DNA from: Sediminibacterium soli
GTDB lineage: Bacteria > Bacteroidota > Bacteroidia > Chitinophagales > Chitinophagaceae
DNA: 64,000 nt
NCBI RefSeq assembly: GCF_009939225.1
Contig: NZ_JAACJR010000010.1
Location: forward strand, 62,001-126,000
Direction: 5' to 3'
Part shown: piece after piece, positions 27,703 to 36,951 of the stretch
How positions within the stretch are numbered: position 1 is the first letter of the stretch
Layout: each line of letters begins with the position of its first letter
Translations under genes and position numbers: made by a program
The notes under the pieces: model-generated
The model's database searches: none
Seen by the model: only the letters and a program-made list of their open reading frames with translations
What the model was told of the DNA's origin: nothing

Positions 27703-28866
27703 ATGGAAGCAGTCTTAAACGGTATAACATGGGGGCACAGCAGGGGCTTTACGCCATTGCTGGCGGCTTCGCAGCGATACGAAGAACTGCATCCGGGCAT
27801 ACGCGTGCAGTGGAAAAAAAGAACACTGCAGGAGTTTGCCGATGTTTCTATTAACGGGCTGGCCAAAACCTACGATCTGTTGATCATCGATCACCCGTCG
27901 GCAGGTCTTGCCGCGGCCACGGGCTGCCTATTGCCGCTTAATGAATACCTTACGCCTGCCTACCTGCAGGACCAGCTAACTCATTCGGTTGGTAACTCAC
28001 ACCTCAGTTACCAGTACGACCAGGTGCAATGGGCACTGGCCATAGATGCAGCCACCCCGGCCGCGAGTTTTCGCGAAGATCTTTTACTGCATCATAAAGA
28101 ACAGGTACCCCGTACATGGGAAGAGGTATTGGCACTGGCGCGAAAAGGATTGGTGGCCGTGCCCGCCATCCCCATCGACCTGCTGATGAATTTCTATAGT
28201 TTCTGCATCGCCTGTGGCGCCACGCCTTTTACCGGTGCAGACGAAGTAATCGATAAAACAACAGGCATACAGGCGATCGAGACCATGCGGCAGCTATATG
28301 CATTGGTTGACCGGGACATGTTTCATTGCAACCCCATTGCGGTGGCGGAACTCATGTCGGCAACAGACCGCTATGCGTATTGTCCCTTTGCATATGGGTA
28401 TTCCAACTACAGCAGAACAGGCTTTGCCCGCCACCTGCTGCGGTATACCGCTGTGGTGAAACTGAACGGCAGGGCCCTGCGTACGACCATCGGCGGCGCG
28501 GGACTGGCGGTTTCGGCCCATTGCGCCAGCAAAAAAGCGGCGGTGGATTTTGTCGCCTGGCTGGTATCGGGTCCGGTACAGAAAACCCTGTACCTGGAGC
28601 ATGGCGGACAGCCCGGGCATCGCTCGGCATGGACGGATGCGGGTGCCAACCGGCTTACCCACGATTATTTCACCAACGTGTTACCGGTTATGGATAACGG
28701 GTATACAAGACCGCGGTATGACGGCTATCTTTATTTCCAGGATCATGCCGGCACACCGCTGCGCAAATGCCTGATGGACGACGGCGATGCACAGACGGCG
28801 CTGGATGCGATGAACGAACTGTACCGGGAAAGCCTGGTGCGCAAACAATCAATCACCACTGTATGA
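27703..28866 (+). CDS. ABC-type solute-binding protein family 1 homologue lacking a signal peptide
   Basis: A 387-residue protein with the fold pattern of carbohydrate ABC solute-binding proteins: an opening strand GITWGHSRGFTPLLAA, YEELHPGIRVQW, a FAD...YDLLIIDHPS strand, LLPLNEYL, EQVPRTWEEVLALARKG, the hinge-region LRTTIGGAGLAVSAH, KAAVDFVAWLVSGPVQK and GGQPGHRSAW. It starts 2 nt after the MaoC stop, directly at the first strand of the mature domain, so there is no room for an export signal. No ABC permease or ATPase is encoded nearby. It ends in a 4-nt ATGA overlap with a CaiB gene. I infer a cytosolic ligand-binding role tied to the CoA enzymes; the actual function is unknown. Confidence 0.8.
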   Translation: MEAVLNGITWGHSRGFTPLLAASQRYEELHPGIRVQWKKRTLQEFADVSINGLAKTYDLLIIDHPSAGLAAATGCLLPLNEYLTPAYLQDQLTHSVGNSHLSYQYDQVQWALAIDAATPAASFREDLLLHHKEQVPRTWEEVLALARKGLVAVPAIPIDLLMNFYSFCIACGATPFTGADEVIDKTTGIQAIETMRQLYALVDRDMFHCNPIAVAELMSATDRYAYCPFAYGYSNYSRTGFARHLLRYTAVVKLNGRALRTTIGGAGLAVSAHCASKKAAVDFVAWLVSGPVQKTLYLEHGGQPGHRSAWTDAGANRLTHDYFTNVLPVMDNGYTRPRYDGYLYFQDHAGTPLRKCLMDDGDAQTALDAMNELYRESLVRKQSITTV

Positions 28867-30002
28867 CAGATTTGCCATTGGAAGGAATTGTTGTGCTGGA
28901 ATTCTGCCAGTATTTGTCGGGCCCCTCGGCGGCCCTGCGGCTGGCCGATCTCGGCGCAAGGGTGATCAAAATAGAAAAACCCGGTGTAGGCGATGCCGGC
29001 CGCAAACTGGCGATCAAAAACCTCTGGGTGGATGATGACAGCCTGTTATACCATACCATCAACCGCAATAAGGAAAGCTTCGCCGCCGATCTTAAGAACG
29101 CCGGCGATCTCGGATACATCAAGCAGCTGATCGGCAAAGCCGATGTGCTGATACATAATTTCCGACCGGGCGTAATGGACCGGGCAGGACTGGGATACGC
29201 AGCGGTACAGGCGATCAACCCGCGGATCATTTATGCCGAGATATCGGGTTACGGCAAAGAAGGTCCGTGGAAAGATCTGCCGGGGCAGGATCTTTTGCTG
29301 CAGTCCATCACCGGGTTGGCGTATACTACCGGTAACGGCAGCAGCGCCCCCGTGCCTTTTGGCATTGCCATCGGCGATATCCTTGCCGGCAGCCAGCTGG
29401 TACAGGGTATTCTCGCCGCGCTGATACGCCGTCAGAAAACAAAGACAGGTGCGCTGATCGAAATCAGCCTGATGGAATCCCTGCTCGATTTCCAGTTCGA
29501 ACTGCTTACCACTTATTTCGCCAACGGTCAGCAGCCGCAACGAAGCGATATCAACAACGGGCATCCACTGCTCAACGCGCCCTATGGGCTCTACCAGACA
29601 AAAAACGGTCATATTGCACTGGCCATGATGGAAATACCGGCACTGGCTGCAGCCATCGATTGTCCCGCATTGCAGGATGCTTCAAAAGAATACGCTTTTT
29701 CGGAACGCGACCGCGTTAAGCAGGTATTGGCCGATCACCTGGTAAAACAATCATCGGCTTACTGGATAGAAAGATTACACGAGAACGGCTTATGGGCGAT
29801 GGAAGTGCTGGACTGGGAAAACATGATGACACAGGAAGCCTACCGCAGCCTGCAGATGGAACAGGCACTGACCATCCCCGGCGGTAAGATCGTTACCACG
29901 CGGTGCCCGATACGGTTAAATGGCAAAAGACTGTTCTCCGACAGACCGGCACCGGCATTGGGTAATGCAAACAAAACCCTGCTGGCGGAACTGAATAAAT
30001 AA
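28863..30002 (+). CDS. CaiB/BaiF class III CoA-transferase, copy 1
   Basis: A 379-residue cytosolic transferase that moves CoA between carboxylic acids through an aspartyl intermediate. It opens with the family start LEGIVVLEFCQYLSGPSA, LADLGARVIKIEKPG and NRNKESFAADLK. The catalytic Asp is predicted as Asp143 in LPGQDLLLQSITGLA, and VLIHNFRPGVMDRAGLG and EISGYGKEGPW are further signatures. It overlaps the solute-binding-protein gene by 4 nt and is followed 8 nt later by a paralogue, so the two may form a heteromeric enzyme like BbsEF or SmtAB. The ATG at 28863 is the family start; the frame is open further upstream without family similarity. The acid substrate is unknown. Confidence 0.92.
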   Translation: MTDLPLEGIVVLEFCQYLSGPSAALRLADLGARVIKIEKPGVGDAGRKLAIKNLWVDDDSLLYHTINRNKESFAADLKNAGDLGYIKQLIGKADVLIHNFRPGVMDRAGLGYAAVQAINPRIIYAEISGYGKEGPWKDLPGQDLLLQSITGLAYTTGNGSSAPVPFGIAIGDILAGSQLVQGILAALIRRQKTKTGALIEISLMESLLDFQFELLTTYFANGQQPQRSDINNGHPLLNAPYGLYQTKNGHIALAMMEIPALAAAIDCPALQDASKEYAFSERDRVKQVLADHLVKQSSAYWIERLHENGLWAMEVLDWENMMTQEAYRSLQMEQALTIPGGKIVTTRCPIRLNGKRLFSDRPAPALGNANKTLLAELNK

Positions 30003-30010
30003 AACTGCGA

Positions 30011-31183
30011 ATGAAATTATTAGAAGATATTGTCGTGATCGATTTCAGCCAGTTCCTCTCGGGACCTTCCGCATCACTGCGTCTGGCAGATATGGGCGCA
30101 CGTGTTATCAAAGTGGAAAAACCCGTTACCGGCGATATCTGCCGGCAGCTGTATGTGTCCGATGTAAAGATAGAAGGCGAGTCCACGATTTTTCATGCGA
30201 TCAACCGCAACAAACAGAGTTACGCGGCAGACCTGAAAGATGCAGACGACCTCGAAAAAATAAAACAGCTGCTTGCGGAAGCCGATGTGATGATGCACAA
30301 TTTCCGCCCGGGTGTTATGCAGCGGCTGGGCCTGGACTACGAAAGCGTAAAAAAAATAAATCCTTCCATCGTCTACGCAGAGATCAGCGGGTACGGTAAC
30401 GAAGGGCCCTGGAAAGACCTGCCCGGGCAGGACCTTTTGCTGCAGGCTGCATCAGGACTTGCGTGGCTGAGTAATAATCACGCCGAAAATCCCACACCGG
30501 TGGGCGTGGCTGCAGTGGATATTCTTGCCGGCACACATATTGCGCAGGGCATTCTTGCCGCATTGTACAAACGTGGCGTAAACGGAGAGGGAGCGCTGGT
30601 GCAGGTAAGCATGTTTGAGTCGGTGCTGGATTTTCAGTTTGAGGTACTTACCTGTTATTATAACGATGGCAATAAACTGCCCGTGCGCAGTGCCGTTAAC
30701 AGCGGGCATGCGTATATCGCTGCGCCTTATGGCATCTACAGTACAAAAAATGGATACATTGCATTGGCGATGACGGATATTGTACGTCTGGGATCCCTGC
30801 TGGGATGCGAGGCGCTGAAAACATTCACACATGCCGGCGATTGGTTCGACAAACGTGATGAAATAAAAAAGATACTGGCAGATCATCTGCAGCAGGCAAC
30901 TGCCGGTCACTGGCTGCAGATACTGCAGTCGGCAGATATCTGGTGTGCGCCTGTGCTTGACTACGATGCACTCATAAAAGAAGAAGCATACCGCGTATTG
31001 AACATGGAGATCACCGTTACAACCGGAAACGGGCTGTCGGTGAAAACCACCCGATGCCCGATACGCGTGGATGGAAAATTATTAGTGAATACCACGGGCG
31101 CACCCCTGCTCGGCGAACACAACGAAGTGATCGACGCGCAGTTTGGATTGGTAAATGCCCTGCAGCAGGTTGCAAAACCTTAA
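30011..31183 (+). CDS. CaiB/BaiF class III CoA-transferase, copy 2
   Basis: A 390-residue paralogue of the preceding gene, clearly similar along its whole length (DIVVIDFSQFLSGPSASL, RVIKVEKPVTGD, MMHNFRPGVMQRLGLDY, EISGYGNEGPWKDLPGQD). The predicted catalytic Asp141 is kept, so it is not an obvious inactive partner. Differences lie in the middle substrate-facing part and the C-terminus. Tandem class III transferases in one operon are typical of heterodimeric CoA-transferases using succinyl-CoA as donor; that is inference here. It is followed 10 nt later by the lactonase-like amidohydrolase. Confidence 0.92.
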   Translation: MKLLEDIVVIDFSQFLSGPSASLRLADMGARVIKVEKPVTGDICRQLYVSDVKIEGESTIFHAINRNKQSYAADLKDADDLEKIKQLLAEADVMMHNFRPGVMQRLGLDYESVKKINPSIVYAEISGYGNEGPWKDLPGQDLLLQAASGLAWLSNNHAENPTPVGVAAVDILAGTHIAQGILAALYKRGVNGEGALVQVSMFESVLDFQFEVLTCYYNDGNKLPVRSAVNSGHAYIAAPYGIYSTKNGYIALAMTDIVRLGSLLGCEALKTFTHAGDWFDKRDEIKKILADHLQQATAGHWLQILQSADIWCAPVLDYDALIKEEAYRVLNMEITVTTGNGLSVKTTRCPIRVDGKLLVNTTGAPLLGEHNEVIDAQFGLVNALQQVAKP

Positions 31184-31193
31184 CGATTGAGCC

Positions 31194-32072
31194 ATGAAAC
31201 GCATTGTTGATACGCACCTGCATATCTGGGATCTCGGTAAAGCCGATTATCCCTGGCTGGCGGGCGACAACTCCCTGCTCAACCGCAGCTGGCTGCTCGA
31301 TGAAATGGAACCGGAGCGGGCACAGGCAGGCGTTACCGCCGGCGTGCTGGTGCAGGCAGCCGGTAACCTGGAAGATACCAGGCTGATGTTTGAAACCGCT
31401 GCGCACACGCCATGGATTGCGGGTGTGGTTGCCTGGCTTCCGCTCATGGATACCGTGGCAACGCAGAACCTGCTCGAAAACCTTCACCTGAAAGAAAAGA
31501 TCTGCAAAGGCATCCGCCACCAGACCCACGATGAACCCGATCCGCAATGGCTGCTGCAGCCCGCGGTACTGGAAAGCCTTAAACTGGTGGCTGCCGCAGG
31601 GTTAACATACGATGCAGTGGGTATACTGCCCGCCCATATCGATACTGTTCGGCAACTGGCGGAAAAACTGCCGGAACTCAACATCGTCTTCGATCACCTG
31701 AACTGGCCGCCGATACCCGCCACGAACGGGTTGGGACAATGGGGCCGGCTGATGGCGGCGGCAGCACAGCAGCCGAATATTTTTGCGAAGATATCCGGAC
31801 TGGGAACCGCTTCGGGCAATTTTGCAGAACGCACCGCAGAGGATATCAAACCCGCTGTGGCATTTGCACTGGAGCATTTCGGAACGGATCGCTGTTTCTG
31901 CGGCAGCGACTGGCCGGTATCCATGCTGGCCGGCAGCTACAGCCATACCTGGGAAACCCTATCGGCCATCCTTTCGGATCTGCTGAGCGAAGCGGAACAG
32001 CAACAGGTGCTGTTTACCAATGCAGACAATTTTTACCAATTAGGACTCAATCAACCGCATGGAAGCAATTAA
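31194..32072 (+). CDS. Amidohydrolase-2 family protein, probable sugar-lactone hydrolase
   Basis: A 292-residue TIM-barrel metal hydrolase of the group that contains L-fucono-1,5-lactonase and L-rhamnono-lactonase (COG3618-like). The HxH pair is in DTHLHIWDL with the family tail YPWL, a barrel His is in IVFDHLNWPP, and the catalytic Asp is in CFCGSDWPVS. KGIRHQTHDEPDPQWLL is a signature of this lactonase branch. It would open a deoxyaldonolactone produced by a sugar 1-dehydrogenase. Its 3' end overlaps rhaT by 14 nt. No signal peptide, so it is cytosolic. Confidence 0.88.
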   Translation: MKRIVDTHLHIWDLGKADYPWLAGDNSLLNRSWLLDEMEPERAQAGVTAGVLVQAAGNLEDTRLMFETAAHTPWIAGVVAWLPLMDTVATQNLLENLHLKEKICKGIRHQTHDEPDPQWLLQPAVLESLKLVAAAGLTYDAVGILPAHIDTVRQLAEKLPELNIVFDHLNWPPIPATNGLGQWGRLMAAAAQQPNIFAKISGLGTASGNFAERTAEDIKPAVAFALEHFGTDRCFCGSDWPVSMLAGSYSHTWETLSAILSDLLSEAEQQQVLFTNADNFYQLGLNQPHGSN

Positions 32073-33096
32073 CGGTATCCTGTATCATGCAGTGGGTGCG
32101 TCGGGTGCGGCGCTTTGCTACACGCCGGGTAAAGGTGTGAAAAGCTGGAGCTGGCAAACCTACTGGTTGCTGCAGGCAGCCGTTTGCTGGCTGGCATTAC
32201 CTGTGCTGGTGGCACTGATCACCATACCCGAACTCCGGCTGGTACTGCAGGAAGCGCCCACCGACATCATGCAGAAAGTATTTCTACTGGGAATGGCATA
32301 CGGCATCGGCGGAACCGCTTTTGGGATAGCTATCAGGTACCTCGGTTTTTCACTTACCTACGCCATCGCTGTGGGCATCAGCTGCGTGCTGGGCACTTTG
32401 TTGCCACCGCTGGTACACGGCACGCTTACCGAAGTAATGCAATCCAGCGGCGCGGGTTTCCTCATGGGAGGCGTAGCAATGGGCGCCGCAGGTATCGCCC
32501 TTTGCGGTGTGGCGGGAAGGAACAAGGAGAAAGATATGATGGCCGGCGAAAAAGACAGGGGCCGGTTCTCGCTGCGGAAAGGATTGCCGCTATGCCTGCT
32601 GGCGGGCATATTGTCTGCACTATACGGGTTTGCACTCGACCATGGCCAGCCCATTGCCGATGTGGCGGCGCAGCACGGCGCGGGCAATTTCCAGGGTAAT
32701 GTGATCTATATTTTTGCCAATACCGGTGCCTTTGTTTCTACGGCATGCTACTGCCTGTACCTGCACGTAAAAGAGAAAACTTTCAGGGAATTTGGCAACG
32801 CGGGCAATGACAGTCTTCTGCAGAATTATTTGCTGTCGGCACTGACCGGCGTGCTGTGGTACGGCCAGTTTTTCTTTTACGGACTTGGCCATGTGCGGAT
32901 GGGGCGCTATCGTTTCAGCAGCTGGGCCATACATATGATCATGCTGGTGCTTTTCAGCACCGTAGCAGGCATTATCATGAAAGAATGGAAACAGTGCAGC
33001 GTAAAAACAAAACGATGGCTGGCGCTGGCACTGCTCGCGCTGGTAACCGCTATATTACTTCTGACCTATGGCAATTATCTTGGTGAAAATAAATGA
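32059..33096 (+). CDS. rhaT: L-rhamnose/H+ symporter RhaT family
   Basis: A 345-residue membrane protein with about ten transmembrane helices, matching RhaT. The N-terminal VGASGAALCYTPGKGVKSWSWQTYW and the repeated Gly/Ala-rich helices (GMAYGIGGTAFGIAIRYLG, FLMGGVAMGAAGIAL) are typical, as is the C-terminal GRYRFSSWAIHMIMLVLFSTVAGI. It would import L-rhamnose or a related deoxysugar released by the GH78 and GH95 enzymes encoded downstream. It overlaps the lactonase gene by 14 nt and the dehydrogenase gene by 4 nt (ATGA), so it is embedded in one operon. Confidence 0.9.
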   Translation: MEAINGILYHAVGASGAALCYTPGKGVKSWSWQTYWLLQAAVCWLALPVLVALITIPELRLVLQEAPTDIMQKVFLLGMAYGIGGTAFGIAIRYLGFSLTYAIAVGISCVLGTLLPPLVHGTLTEVMQSSGAGFLMGGVAMGAAGIALCGVAGRNKEKDMMAGEKDRGRFSLRKGLPLCLLAGILSALYGFALDHGQPIADVAAQHGAGNFQGNVIYIFANTGAFVSTACYCLYLHVKEKTFREFGNAGNDSLLQNYLLSALTGVLWYGQFFFYGLGHVRMGRYRFSSWAIHMIMLVLFSTVAGIIMKEWKQCSVKTKRWLALALLALVTAILLLTYGNYLGENK

Positions 33097-34181
33097 TGCA
33101 TACTGTGACCGTTGACCATATACTGCCCCGCGAAAAAAGACCCGTATTTATCATAGGGGCGGGTGGTATCGTCAATACCGCACACCTGCCTGCGTACCGT
33201 ATTGCCGGGTTTGATGTGCAGGGTATATACGATATCACACCGGGCAGAGCGCAGGACACGGCCCACCGGTTTTCGATACCGCATGTATTTGAAACACTGC
33301 AGGCGATGATCACCCATGCGCCCGCAAATGCGGTGTTTGACGTGGCGGTACCGGGCTCGCAAACAATACCTGTGCTGGAACAGCTGCCGGAGGGGGCCGC
33401 CGTGTTATTGCAGAAGCCGATGGGCGAGAACCTGTCCGAAGCAAAAAAAATTCACCGGCTGGTAAAAGAGAAAAACATGCTGGCCGCCATCAATTTCCAG
33501 TTGCGGTATGCACCTTATATACTCGCTGTAAAAAAACTGCTGCGCGAAGACCTGCTGGGCGAACTGAACGATATTGAAGTGAACGTTAATGTGTACACGC
33601 CCTGGGATATGTGGGACTTTCTGGCCGCATCGCCGCGTGTGGAAATATTGTACCACAGCATTCATTATATAGACCTCGTGCGCAACATGCTGGGTAATCC
33701 GCAGGCTGTATACGCGCGTACCACCGGGCATCCTTTCATGAAAAACATGGCCTCGGTGCGCAGTAATATCATCATGAACTACGGCGAAATGGTACGTGCA
33801 AATATTCTTACCAACCATTGCCACCGCTACGGTTTGCCCAAACAGCAGTCTTATATCAAATTTGAAGGAAGCAGGGGCGCCGTCATGATCAATTTCGGGG
33901 CACTGATCAATTATCCGCGCGGGGCGGCAGACAGCTTCGAATACATCCTGCTCAGTCCGGAAGCAGAACCCGAGTGGAAAACATTGCCGATAGAAGGCAG
34001 CTGGTTTCCACATGCATTCATCGGCAGCATGGCAGAACTGATGCTGGCCGCAGAAGGCAGCATAGCAGCGCCCGATAACAGCGCAGACGATTGTATCTAT
34101 ACCATGGCCTGCGTGGAAGCCGCTTACCAAAGCAGCAACAACGGCGGTACCCCTTTGGCAGATTTTATTGAAAACCCATAA
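33093..34181 (+). CDS. Gfo/Idh/MocA family NAD(P)-dependent oxidoreductase
   Basis: A 362-residue cytosolic sugar dehydrogenase. The Rossmann motif is VFIIGAGGIVNTAHLPA (residues about 18-34), and the catalytic Lys is in LLQKPMGEN, where the usual Glu of the EKP motif is Gln. HSIHYIDLVRN carries the conserved His/Asp of the second domain. The family oxidises or epimerises sugars and inositols. In this operon, between rhaT and secreted glycosidases and close to a lactonase, it could oxidise the imported sugar at C1 to its lactone; this is inferred from position. It begins in a 4-nt overlap with rhaT. There is no export signal. Confidence 0.88.
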   Translation: MMHTVTVDHILPREKRPVFIIGAGGIVNTAHLPAYRIAGFDVQGIYDITPGRAQDTAHRFSIPHVFETLQAMITHAPANAVFDVAVPGSQTIPVLEQLPEGAAVLLQKPMGENLSEAKKIHRLVKEKNMLAAINFQLRYAPYILAVKKLLREDLLGELNDIEVNVNVYTPWDMWDFLAASPRVEILYHSIHYIDLVRNMLGNPQAVYARTTGHPFMKNMASVRSNIIMNYGEMVRANILTNHCHRYGLPKQQSYIKFEGSRGAVMINFGALINYPRGAADSFEYILLSPEAEPEWKTLPIEGSWFPHAFIGSMAELMLAAEGSIAAPDNSADDCIYTMACVEAAYQSSNNGGTPLADFIENP

Positions 34182-34190
34182 GTCAGGTCA

Positions 34191-36947
34191 GTGTTGAAGC
34201 AGTATCTTACAAATAGTATCCTTGTTTTCAGCCTGTTCATTGCAGGCACGGCCTATGCGCAGCGCCCGGTGCGGGTACGCAATGCCTCGCCTTCGCCACG
34301 AACAGTATTTGCCGTGCAGAAACTGTTTGCTGCATTGCAGGCAAACGGTTACCGCAACGCGGAAACTCACCCTGTTGCCGGCATGCCGGCAACAACCATC
34401 ATCGTCGGCAAAAAAAACGATACGGCGGTAAGCAACGCGGCAGGAGCCTTGGGTCTTACCATCCCCGAACTGCGTAAGGAAGGTTTTTTTATTCACGCCG
34501 AAAAAAATACCGTGCTGGTAGCCGGTGCCGACGAGTCGGGCGTGTTGTACGGCTGTCTTGAACTGGCAGAAGCGATCGGGGCGCAGCATCGCATTCCGCT
34601 GAACATGCATACCAGCGATGCGCCCGAAATGGTGCTGCGCGGCACCTGCATCGGCCTGCAGAAACCGTATTACCTGCCGGGAAGAACGGTGTATGAATAT
34701 CCCTATACGCCGGAAACTTTTCCCTGGTTCTACAACAGGCAGCACTGGTTGCAGGTGCTGGACTCGATGCTCGCCAACCGCATGAACTCACTGTACCTGT
34801 GGAATGGCCATCCGTTTGCTTCGCTGGTAAAACTAAAGGAATATCCCTATGCGGTGGAAGTGGATGACAGCACCTTCAAACGCAACGAAGACATGTACCG
34901 GTTCATTACCGCCGAAGCGGACAAGCGTGGTATCTGGGTCATACAGATGTTCTACAACATCATCGTGTCCAAACCTTTTGCCGAATACCATCATATCAAA
35001 ACTCAGGACAGGGAACGTCCCATCATTCCGCTGATCGCAGACTATACACGCAAATCAATTGCCGCGTTTGTTGAGAAATACCCCAACACAGGCCTGATGG
35101 TCTGCCTGGGCGAAGCCATGGAGGGCGTTGGCAAAGACGATATCGAATGGTTCACCAAAACCATTATCCCCGGCGTACAGGACGGACTTAAAGCGCTTGG
35201 CAAAAAAGAAGAGCCGCCGATCGTTTTACGTGCCCACGATACTGATGCTCCTGCTGTAATGAAAGCCGCATTGCCGCTGTACAGCAACTTATATACCGAG
35301 GCCAAATTCAACGGCGAGGCGCTGACTACACCCCGTCCGCGCGGCGCCTGGGCAGCATTGCACCAAACACTCAGTCGCCTGGGCAGCGTACAGATAGAGA
35401 ATGTGCACATACTCGCCAACCTGGAACCTTTCCGCTACGGATCGCCGGATTTTATCCGCCAGTCCGTAACGGGTATGCACGAGGTAATGGGCGGCAACGG
35501 GCTGCATCTGTACCCGCAGGCATCGTACTGGGACTGGCCCTATACGGCAGACAGTGTGAAAGGCAAACGCCTGTGGCAGATTGAACGCGACTGGATCTGG
35601 TACGGCGCCTGGAGCCGCTATGCCTGGAAGGCAAAACGCGACAGTCTCGGGGAAAATGCCTACTGGAGCAAGAAACTGGCGGCAAGGTTCGGATGCAGCG
35701 AACGCGAAGGAAAAAACATACTCGCGGCCTATGAACAGTCTGGTGAGATAGCGCCGAAACTGCTCAGGCGCTTTGGCATCACAGACGGCAACCGGCAAAC
35801 CCTTACACTGGGTATGCTGATGACCCAACTGATCAACCCTTACCGGTACGGTCTGTTCACCCTGCTGTACGAGAGCGAAAGTCCCGAAGGGGAAATGCTT
35901 ACCGACTATGCCGAAAAAGAATGGAAGAAACAACCGCATAACGGCGAAACGCCAGCGCGGGTGATCCATGAAGTGAAACAACATGCCGACAAAGCAGTGG
36001 CGGCGATAGAACGCGCGGCGACAGGGATAACCGCCGGCAAAGCGGAATTTGGAAGATTGAAAAACGATATGTACTGTTACCGTGCGCTGGCCTATCATTA
36101 TGCTTTCAAGGCCGAAGCGGCGTTGCATGTGCTGCGGTATAAATATTCAGCCGATGTGAAAGACCTGGAAGCAGCGATGCCCCTGCTGGAACAAAGTGTG
36201 CGCGAATACCGGTTGCTTGCCCGTCTTACAAAAGACAGCTACCGTTACGCCAACAGCATGCAGACGCAGCAGCGGAAGATACCCATTCGCGGATCCAACG
36301 GAACGTTCAAGCACTGGACTGAAGTGCTGGTGCCGATGGAAGAGGAACTGCGGCATTTCAGGCATAAGATCGATTCGCTCAAAAACGATCGCAGCGATGA
36401 AACTGCGCGAAAGGTGCGGTTCAGGGAAGCGGCCATTAGCCTCGGAAAAACAACTGCTGAATGGTATACGCTCGACAGTGCTGCGCCATGCACGCTGGAC
36501 AGGGATTACCATATCCGCAATCTTGTCCCTGAGCTGAAAGGACTGCAGGCATTGCGGTTGTCGTTCAGGGAACAGTTACAATCGGGTACAGAACTCAGGT
36601 TTTCTGCCAGGGAGCCGGTGAAAATACTGGTGGGTTATTTCAACCCGAAAAGAGCGGCATTTGCAAAAGATACCGTGTACCTTAAACCGCCCGAACTCGA
36701 AACCAATGCCGGCGCCAACAATTACGGGCAGGCCGAAGTGAAGATTGCTAACGCCTTGGTGATACCGGGACTGCCACCGGTGAACGTTCACAGCTACAGT
36801 TTTCCGGCAGGCGACCAGGTGCTGAAACTGCCGAAGGGATTCTGTATCGTACTGGGCGTTGTTGCAGAAAGCCAGCCGATCGTTCCTTATGATGCAGGTT
36901 TAACGGAGAGCGGTATCAAACGCGAGATCGACTGGTTATTTGAATAA
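34191..36947 (+). CDS. Secreted alpha-glucuronidase-like glycoside hydrolase (GH67/GH115-like layout)
   Basis: A 918-residue secreted protein. The start is non-ATG: GTG at 34191 or TTG at 34194; both give the signal peptide KQYLTNSILVFSLFIAGTAYAQ. Residues about 25-140 form a GH20/GH67-type alpha-beta N-domain (GFFIHAEKNTVLVAGADESGVLYGCLELAEAI). Residues about 145-480 form a TIM barrel (ANRMNSLYLWNGHPFASL, GIWVIQMFYN, LMVCLGEAMEG with an acidic residue, IVLRAHDTDAP). Residues 490-760 form a helical region, and the end is beta-rich. The order matches alpha-glucuronidase-type enzymes, so removal of a uronic acid is plausible, but I cannot assign a CAZy family. It is followed 4 nt later by GH95. 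Confidence 0.65.
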   Translation: MLKQYLTNSILVFSLFIAGTAYAQRPVRVRNASPSPRTVFAVQKLFAALQANGYRNAETHPVAGMPATTIIVGKKNDTAVSNAAGALGLTIPELRKEGFFIHAEKNTVLVAGADESGVLYGCLELAEAIGAQHRIPLNMHTSDAPEMVLRGTCIGLQKPYYLPGRTVYEYPYTPETFPWFYNRQHWLQVLDSMLANRMNSLYLWNGHPFASLVKLKEYPYAVEVDDSTFKRNEDMYRFITAEADKRGIWVIQMFYNIIVSKPFAEYHHIKTQDRERPIIPLIADYTRKSIAAFVEKYPNTGLMVCLGEAMEGVGKDDIEWFTKTIIPGVQDGLKALGKKEEPPIVLRAHDTDAPAVMKAALPLYSNLYTEAKFNGEALTTPRPRGAWAALHQTLSRLGSVQIENVHILANLEPFRYGSPDFIRQSVTGMHEVMGGNGLHLYPQASYWDWPYTADSVKGKRLWQIERDWIWYGAWSRYAWKAKRDSLGENAYWSKKLAARFGCSEREGKNILAAYEQSGEIAPKLLRRFGITDGNRQTLTLGMLMTQLINPYRYGLFTLLYESESPEGEMLTDYAEKEWKKQPHNGETPARVIHEVKQHADKAVAAIERAATGITAGKAEFGRLKNDMYCYRALAYHYAFKAEAALHVLRYKYSADVKDLEAAMPLLEQSVREYRLLARLTKDSYRYANSMQTQQRKIPIRGSNGTFKHWTEVLVPMEEELRHFRHKIDSLKNDRSDETARKVRFREAAISLGKTTAEWYTLDSAAPCTLDRDYHIRNLVPELKGLQALRLSFREQLQSGTELRFSAREPVKILVGYFNPKRAAFAKDTVYLKPPELETNAGANNYGQAEVKIANALVIPGLPPVNVHSYSFPAGDQVLKLPKGFCIVLGVVAESQPIVPYDAGLTESGIKREIDWLFE

Positions 36948-36951
36948 CAAG

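Noticed and set aside
27017-27730. 237-residue minus-strand open frame over the MaoC gene
   Set aside because: Most of it is antisense to the conserved MaoC gene; only the first 230 nt outside the gene could be a remnant.
27703-28866. An ABC sugar importer
   Set aside because: The solute-binding protein has no signal peptide and there is no permease or ATPase gene in the region; the ABC ATPase at 1653-3371 is of oligopeptide type and far away.
35289-36128. 279-residue minus-strand open frame inside the alpha-glucuronidase-like gene
   Set aside because: Antisense shadow of a continuous plus-strand coding gene.
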